Shown: positions 40,185 to 44,026 of the stretch, one piece after another | How the letters are laid out: every line of letters begins with the position of its first letter | Numbering within the stretch: position 1 is the stretch's first letter | Assembly (NCBI GenBank): GCA_019113745.1 | Contig: DXGV01000055.1 | Location: 1-44,026, forward strand | DNA length: 44,026 nucleotides | Reading direction: 5' to 3' | From: Candidatus Blautia intestinavium | GTDB taxonomy: Bacteria > Bacillota > Clostridia > Lachnospirales > Lachnospiraceae | Notes under the pieces: model-generated | Database searches by the model: none | What the model was told of the DNA's origin: nothing | Seen by the model: the letters and a program-made list of their open reading frames with translations, nothing else | Made by a program: the position numbers and the translations under genes

Positions 40185-41557
40185 AAAACAAAAAAACTGT
40201 TTATTTTTGCCAGGAATGCGGATATGAATCCGCCAAATGGATGGGGCAGTGTCCTGGCTGCAGGGGATGGAATACTTTTGTGGAAGAAACTGTTTCTGCA
40301 AAAAAAACATCAGCCGGAGGTGTAAAGCAGCCGTCGGACAGAAGCGCGTCAGAACCGGTGAAGCTGAAAGACATCAGCTTATCTTCAGATGAGAGGACAC
40401 TGACAAAAATTACAGAACTTGACAGGGTGCTTGGGGGCGGAATTGTCCCCGGCTCCCTTGTGCTGGTGGGTGGTGATCCGGGAATCGGAAAATCCACCCT
40501 TCTTTTGCAGGCATGTCGGAATCTGGCAGGAAATGGCAACAATGTTCTGTATATTTCCGGCGAGGAATCTCTGCGGCAGATTAAGCTGCGCGCCGACCGG
40601 ATCGGAGAATTCAACGAAAAACTGCAGATTTTGTGTGAGACAAATCTGGAAACTGTCCGGGAAGTGATTGAGAGAAAGAAACCGGATGTGGTGGTAATCG
40701 ACTCCATACAGACCATGTTTCATGAAGATATCAGCTCCGCGCCGGGAAGCGTGTCGCAGGTCAGGGAATCCACAAATGTTCTGATGCAGATCGCGAAGGG
40801 ACAGGGAGTTTCTATCTTTATTGTAGGCCATGTGACAAAAGAAGGAAATGTGGCCGGTCCCAGAGTCCTTGAACATATGGTAGATACAGTATTGTATTTC
40901 GAGGGAGACCGCCATGCGTCTTACCGGATTCTGCGGGCTGTAAAAAACCGGTTTGGTTCTACAAATGAGATCGGAGTTTTTGAAATGCGGAACACCGGAC
41001 TGGAAGAGGTGAAAAATCCTTCGGAGTTTATGCTGAATGGTAAACCGACAGGTACTTCCGGATCTATTGTGGCATGTTCCATGGAAGGAACACGTCCGAT
41101 CCTGGTGGAGATTCAGGCCCTGGTATGCCAGAGCAGTTTCGGGATTCCAAGAAGAACGGCGGTGGGAACAGACTTTAACCGTGTGAATCTTCTGATGGCC
41201 GTTCTTGAAAAGAAGGTAGGAATACATCTTGCTTCCTGCGACGCCTATGTAAATATTGCGGGCGGAATGAAAATGACGGAGCCTGCCATTGACCTGGGAA
41301 TTTCTCTTGCAGTCGTTTCAAGCTGCAAGGATATTGTAATACCTGATTCTGTAATGGCTTTTGGAGAAGTAGGCTTAAGCGGAGAGGTCCGTGCGGTCAG
41401 CATGGCGGCTCAGAGGGTCGCCGAAGCGAAAAAACTGGGATTTGATACAGTGATCTTACCGGAGGTGTGCCGCTCGTCTGTGGAAAAGACGGCTGGGATA
41501 CGTCTGGTTTATGTATCCTGGATTCAGGATGCGATCAAATATATTATGCAGAGCTGA
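40178..41557 (+). CDS. radA: DNA repair protein RadA
   Basis: 459 residues. A C4 zinc finger begins the protein (CQECG...CPGC), then a RecA-like core with Walker A GGDPGIGKST, the RadA motif KNRFGSTNE, and a C-terminal Lon-protease-like domain. RadA is a helicase that extends strand exchange in recombination and transformation. The ATG at 40178 lies within the end of the previous gene and has only a weak ribosome site, so coupling is likely. In many Firmicutes radA is near clpC, as here. Confidence 0.96.
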   Translation: MLKNKKTVYFCQECGYESAKWMGQCPGCRGWNTFVEETVSAKKTSAGGVKQPSDRSASEPVKLKDISLSSDERTLTKITELDRVLGGGIVPGSLVLVGGDPGIGKSTLLLQACRNLAGNGNNVLYISGEESLRQIKLRADRIGEFNEKLQILCETNLETVREVIERKKPDVVVIDSIQTMFHEDISSAPGSVSQVRESTNVLMQIAKGQGVSIFIVGHVTKEGNVAGPRVLEHMVDTVLYFEGDRHASYRILRAVKNRFGSTNEIGVFEMRNTGLEEVKNPSEFMLNGKPTGTSGSIVACSMEGTRPILVEIQALVCQSSFGIPRRTAVGTDFNRVNLLMAVLEKKVGIHLASCDAYVNIAGGMKMTEPAIDLGISLAVVSSCKDIVIPDSVMAFGEVGLSGEVRAVSMAAQRVAEAKKLGFDTVILPEVCRSSVEKTAGIRLVYVSWIQDAIKYIMQS

Positions 41558-41596
41558 GAAACAGTTTCTGCGCAGGAAGGAAGAGGGGGAAAGAAA

Positions 41597-42475
41597 ATGG
41601 AAAAAAGAAAGGTTTTGGGCGCATGGAAATGGATTCTGCTGATCATGCTGGCTGTGTGTATGTTCCAGGTCAAGCCTGTAAAAGCGGCAGGTTTTACACG
41701 GCTGGGCCTTAACAGAACATATACGGCCTATGATGTGACAGGAGACGGCAGAAAGGATCGAATCAGGATTGCAACCACAGGAAGAGGCGGCTATTTTGAC
41801 CGGGTTCGTGTTATCATCAATGGGAAAAACAGGCTTGTAAAAAACTTTTCGTCTTCTCAGCCTACGGCAGTCCGATTCCGTATCTGTACGCTTTCAAACA
41901 GGAAGCCGTTCCTGTTTATGGAATGTATGGGAGACAGTATCGTTGAAAATACAGCGTGTCTGTATCAGTACAGCGGCGGAAAGCTGAAAACTGTCTTAAA
42001 TTTGAGAAATATGCTCAGCAGCAAATATTTCTATAAATATTATTTTGATGTGAAAAAAGTGTCTGGAAATACGATTACCTTCCTTGCAGGCGGTCTGGCC
42101 TATAATACAGGCGCGATAGATTTTGATATGACCTACGCATACCGGGGAGGAAGGTTTGTGCGGACAAGTACGACCACCAGGCTGGCAGAGAAAAATATCC
42201 GCTGGGCAGGAGGGAAAACCAATACTTTTACTGTGGCAAGACGTTTTCAGACATACCAGAAAGCCGGCTCCAGAGTAAAATCCTTTGCTCCGATGCTTGG
42301 CGAAAGGGTGAAAATTACTCATATCTGCATCAGAAATAAGGTTCCGTACTTCCGAATTGTAGACAGAAGGGGAAGAACGGGCTGGATGAATGGAATAAAC
42401 AGATCTTATTATTCAAGAGTCGTAAAACATCCCAGATATTATTGCTATTTCAGAGAAGCGACGGTTGTGGGATAA
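41597..42475 (+). CDS. Secreted protein with an FG-GAP-like start
   Basis: 292 residues. Signal peptide at 1-30 (KWILLIMLAVCMFQ, cut near VKAAGF). YDVTGDGRKDRIRI just after it resembles the D-x-D/N-x-D-G calcium loops of FG-GAP/VCBS repeats. The middle is beta-rich and the end (GERVKITHICIRNKVPYFRI, GRTGWMNG) looks like an SH3-type fold. There is no anchor, so it is probably released or wall-bound. Function unknown. Ribosome site GGGGGAAAG. Confidence 0.82.
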   Translation: MEKRKVLGAWKWILLIMLAVCMFQVKPVKAAGFTRLGLNRTYTAYDVTGDGRKDRIRIATTGRGGYFDRVRVIINGKNRLVKNFSSSQPTAVRFRICTLSNRKPFLFMECMGDSIVENTACLYQYSGGKLKTVLNLRNMLSSKYFYKYYFDVKKVSGNTITFLAGGLAYNTGAIDFDMTYAYRGGRFVRTSTTTRLAEKNIRWAGGKTNTFTVARRFQTYQKAGSRVKSFAPMLGERVKITHICIRNKVPYFRIVDRRGRTGWMNGINRSYYSRVVKHPRYYCYFREATVVG

Positions 42476-42541
42476 GCGATCAAAAACGATTTCTGAAATA
42501 ATAAAGAAAGGAATGTTTCCTGGGTAAAAGTCTGGAAAAAG

Positions 42542-42593
42542 AAAATATCTGCAGTTCTGTCGTAAAGGTATGGACAGAGCCGCAGATATTTTT
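42542..42593 (+). terminator. Terminator of the secreted-protein gene
   Basis: AAATATCTGC and GCAGATATTT pair perfectly; GTTCTGTC and GACAGAGC continue the stem beyond one mismatch, with an 11-base loop, then TTTTT. It lies about 65 bases after the stop. The remaining stretch to 42673 shows no gene; a 61-codon frame at 42608 lacks a ribosome site and spans the next promoter. Confidence 0.88.
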
Positions 42594-42673
42594 GCGTTGA
42601 GAAAAAGATGCTGAATCCGTCTTTGATCGACAGGTTTGTTTCCCTGTATAGCGTCGGCTTAGTAAAAAAAGAT

Positions 42674-42702
42674 TTGCGGAAATATATGGAAGTCACTATA
42701 AT
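42674..42702 (+). promoter_or_regulatory. Promoter of the phosphoglucomutase-like gene
   Basis: TTGCGG at 42674-42679 and perfect TATAAT at 42697-42702 with 17 bases between. The -35 is the same TTGCGG seen before maf. Confidence 0.75.
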
Positions 42703-42770
42703 AGAGAATCAGACGAAGGCGAATACTTTTCAGAAGGAAAGATTAGCTGGAAGAAAAGCGAGGATAAAAA

Positions 42771-43430
42771 ATGACAGAAGCAGTTGTGTTTGATATGGAC
42801 GGTGTGATTTTTGATTCAGAAGCTCTGGTGATAAAAACATGGGAAGCAGTGGCGGAAAAACACGGTTTCTCAGATGTGGAGCAGGTCTGCAGAAAATGTC
42901 TTGGTACAAATGCCGCAGCCACACGTCAGATATTTCTGGATTTTTACGGAGAGGATTTTCCGTATGACGAATATAAAAAAGAAATGTCAGCGTTATTCCA
43001 TTTAGAAGCAGAGGGCGGGAAGCTGCCGAAAAAACCAGGCGTCTGTGAACTTCTGGAGTATCTGAAAACCAGAGGAGTAAAGATCGGACTGGCCACGTCT
43101 ACAAGAGAAAAAGTAGTTCTGAAAGAACTGAAGGATGGAGGAATCCTTCCATTTTTTGACGTGATTGTATGCGGGGATATGGTAAAGAGAAGCAAACCAG
43201 ATCCCGATATTTATCTGGAGGCGTGCAGCCGTCTCCATGTCAGACCTTCCGAATGCTTTGCTATAGAGGATTCCTATAATGGGATCAGAGCCGCCTGCAG
43301 GGCCGGAATGAAAGCCATCATGGTTCCGGATCTTGCAAAGCCGACAGAAGAGATGGAGAAACTGGCAGAGCGTATACTGCCTTCACTGCATGCGGTAAAA
43401 GAATATTTCGAGGAAATACCAGAGAAATAA
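42771..43430 (+). CDS. HAD hydrolase, beta-phosphoglucomutase-like
   Basis: 219 residues. Motif I DMDGVIFDSE, motif II region GLATSTREK, motif III lysine in KRSKPDPDIYLEA and motif IV AIEDSYNGIRAA are complete. The helical cap between I and II and the DMDGV(I/L)FDSE form place it with beta-phosphoglucomutases and sugar-phosphate phosphatases. The substrate is open. GAGGATAAAA precedes the ATG. It is a single-gene unit before the rRNA promoters. Confidence 0.92.
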   Translation: MTEAVVFDMDGVIFDSEALVIKTWEAVAEKHGFSDVEQVCRKCLGTNAAATRQIFLDFYGEDFPYDEYKKEMSALFHLEAEGGKLPKKPGVCELLEYLKTRGVKIGLATSTREKVVLKELKDGGILPFFDVIVCGDMVKRSKPDPDIYLEACSRLHVRPSECFAIEDSYNGIRAACRAGMKAIMVPDLAKPTEEMEKLAERILPSLHAVKEYFEEIPEK

Positions 43431-43538
43431 ACGCAGTCTTTTGAGGAAACCAGACAAACTTTTATACACCAGCGCTGAAAACAGCAGAATAGAAGAAAAG
43501 AGCTACAATAAAGATGCAAAAAAAATTTAAAAAAGCGG

Positions 43539-43567
43539 TTGACAGCCACAAGGAACTGTGGTATTCT
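43539..43567 (+). promoter_or_regulatory. rRNA promoter P1
   Basis: TTGACA at 43539-43544, 17 bases, TATTCT at 43562-43567. An A-rich tract (AAAAAAAATTTAAAAAA) lies just upstream, suiting an UP element. Confidence 0.85.
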
Positions 43568-43634
43568 AACTGAGCTGTCGCAAGAGTACATTTTAAATAT
43601 ACAATTTAAACAGTTAAAAAAACTAAAAAAGTTG

Positions 43635-43663
43635 TTGACAGGAAATGGAAAATGTGATAAAGT
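43635..43663 (+). promoter_or_regulatory. rRNA promoter P2
   Basis: TTGACA at 43635-43640, 17 bases, TAAAGT at 43658-43663, with TG before the -10. A-rich tract upstream. It lies 96 bases after P1. Confidence 0.85.
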
Positions 43664-43790
43664 AAACAAGCTGTCTGAGGGACACAAGTTACGAAACATC
43701 AGAAAGCGCCTGGGATGCCGGAAAGCCGTATGGCTGGCGGTGCAGGGAAAAGCACTTGAAAAAACTTCTTCAAAAAAGTTAAAAAAGTGC

Positions 43791-43819
43791 TTGACAAGAC
43801 CTGGAAGATGTGATAAAGT
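43791..43819 (+). promoter_or_regulatory. rRNA promoter P3
   Basis: TTGACA at 43791-43796, 17 bases, TAAAGT at 43814-43819, again with TG before the -10 and an A-rich tract upstream. It lies 156 bases after P2 and shares most of its sequence. Confidence 0.85.
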
Positions 43820-43840
43820 AAACGAGCTGTCTGAGAGACA

Positions 43841-43863
43841 GGAACCTTGATAACTGAACAGTG
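43841..43863 (+). promoter_or_regulatory. boxA-like antitermination segment
   Basis: GAACCTTGATAACTGAACAG resembles the Bacillus rRNA boxA form (TTTGAAAACTGAAC) that loads NusB/S10 antitermination factors. It comes right after P3. Confidence 0.5.
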
Positions 43864-44026
43864 AGACACATACGATTCTCGAAAATTCTTAAAGAGAGCG
43901 CTTGAGACATCTGGTTTATGGCTGGATGGAGAAAGTGCGAACTTCATTGAATAACGAACGGTTAATAACCAACAAACAGTAAAAGGGATAGGTAACCAGA
44001 GGTTATCTTGACCAGAAACAAACTTT

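Larger units (their letters stand above)
43612..43845. repeat. Duplicated rRNA promoter module
   Basis: About 75 bases around P2 (43612-43686) recur around P3 (43769-43845): the A-tract, TTGACA, TGTGATAAAGTAAAC and AGCTGTCTGAG match closely. P1 has a diverged copy of the tail (GAGCTGTC). Confidence 0.8.
43431..44026 (+). promoter_or_regulatory. rRNA operon promoter region and leader
   Basis: This 596-base stretch holds no credible gene. It carries three tandem sigma-A promoters with A/T-rich UP-like tracts, then a leader that includes a boxA-like segment. The window ends in CAGAAACAAACTTT, the kind of sequence that in Clostridia directly precedes the 16S rRNA gene, which should start within a few tens of bases to the right. 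Confidence 0.85.

Noticed and set aside
42608..42793. 61-codon frame before the phosphoglucomutase-like gene
   Set aside because: It spans the promoter at 42674-42702 and overlaps the start of the real gene, without a ribosome site.
43539..43850. 103-codon frame over the rRNA promoters
   Set aside because: The sequence is explained by three tandem promoters; the repeated protein text only mirrors the promoter duplication.

Overview
The window looks like a chromosomal segment of a Gram-positive anaerobe of the class Clostridia, most likely family Lachnospiraceae. The signs are strong AGGAGG-type ribosome sites, sigma-A promoters (TTGACA-17-TATAAT and extended TGnTATAAT), CIRCE heat-shock control, flavodiiron and 2-hydroxyacyl-CoA dehydratase activase proteins, a PyrK-dependent dihydroorotate dehydrogenase, and several small proteins I associate with that family. 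There is no phage, insertion sequence, CRISPR array or tRNA gene in view. Coding is dense and mostly on the + strand.

Layout. 0.3-3.9 kb: a very large MacB-like ABC transporter. 4.0-8.5 kb: a 2-hydroxyacyl-CoA dehydratase activase/dehydratase-like protein that appears split in two by a frameshift at an A8 run. 8.5-12.3 kb: a LysR regulator divergent from a three-module sulfur-redox enzyme (CoA-disulfide reductase + rhodanese + sirohaem/Fe-S reductase). 12.4-15.3 kb: a small acidic membrane protein, then maf, two HAD phosphatases and a small conserved protein. 15.5-18.6 kb: a repeat-rich, membrane-anchored surface protein. 18.6-20.8 kb: htpG behind a perfect CIRCE. 21.0-23.6 kb: a stand-alone Spo0A-like DNA-binding domain, a DUF5721-like protein, a DegV fatty-acid-binding protein, a small membrane protein and a cold-shock protein.

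24.0-31.1 kb: the pyrimidine genes pyrF-pyrK-pyrD-pyrE, followed by small membrane proteins (a 50-residue one, a VanZ-like one, a DUF6142-like one), an HD-domain nucleotidase and an enlarged M29 aminopeptidase. 31.1-36.7 kb: the purine genes purE-purM-purN-purD behind a near-consensus promoter, then a flavodiiron protein and an SseB-like protein. 36.8-42.5 kb: a YtrA-type GntR regulator directly before clpC, a small conserved protein coupled to radA, and a secreted protein. 42.7-43.4 kb: a beta-phosphoglucomutase-like HAD protein. The last 600 bases are three tandem rRNA promoters with UP-like A-tracts and the rRNA leader; the 16S gene should begin just past the right edge.

How the parts work together. 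pyr and pur are ordinary nucleotide synthesis operons; PyrK supplies electrons to PyrD. HtpG, ClpC and RadA are stress and repair functions. HtpG is tied to HrcA by CIRCE, and ClpC may be tied to the GntR protein in place of CtsR. The best leads for something new are the stand-alone Spo0A DNA-binding domain with its own palindromes, the sulfur-redox fusion with its LysR partner, the activase split at A8, and the CIRCE that also looks like the terminator of the upstream gene. All functional statements rest on motif and family recognition by eye; no database search was run.
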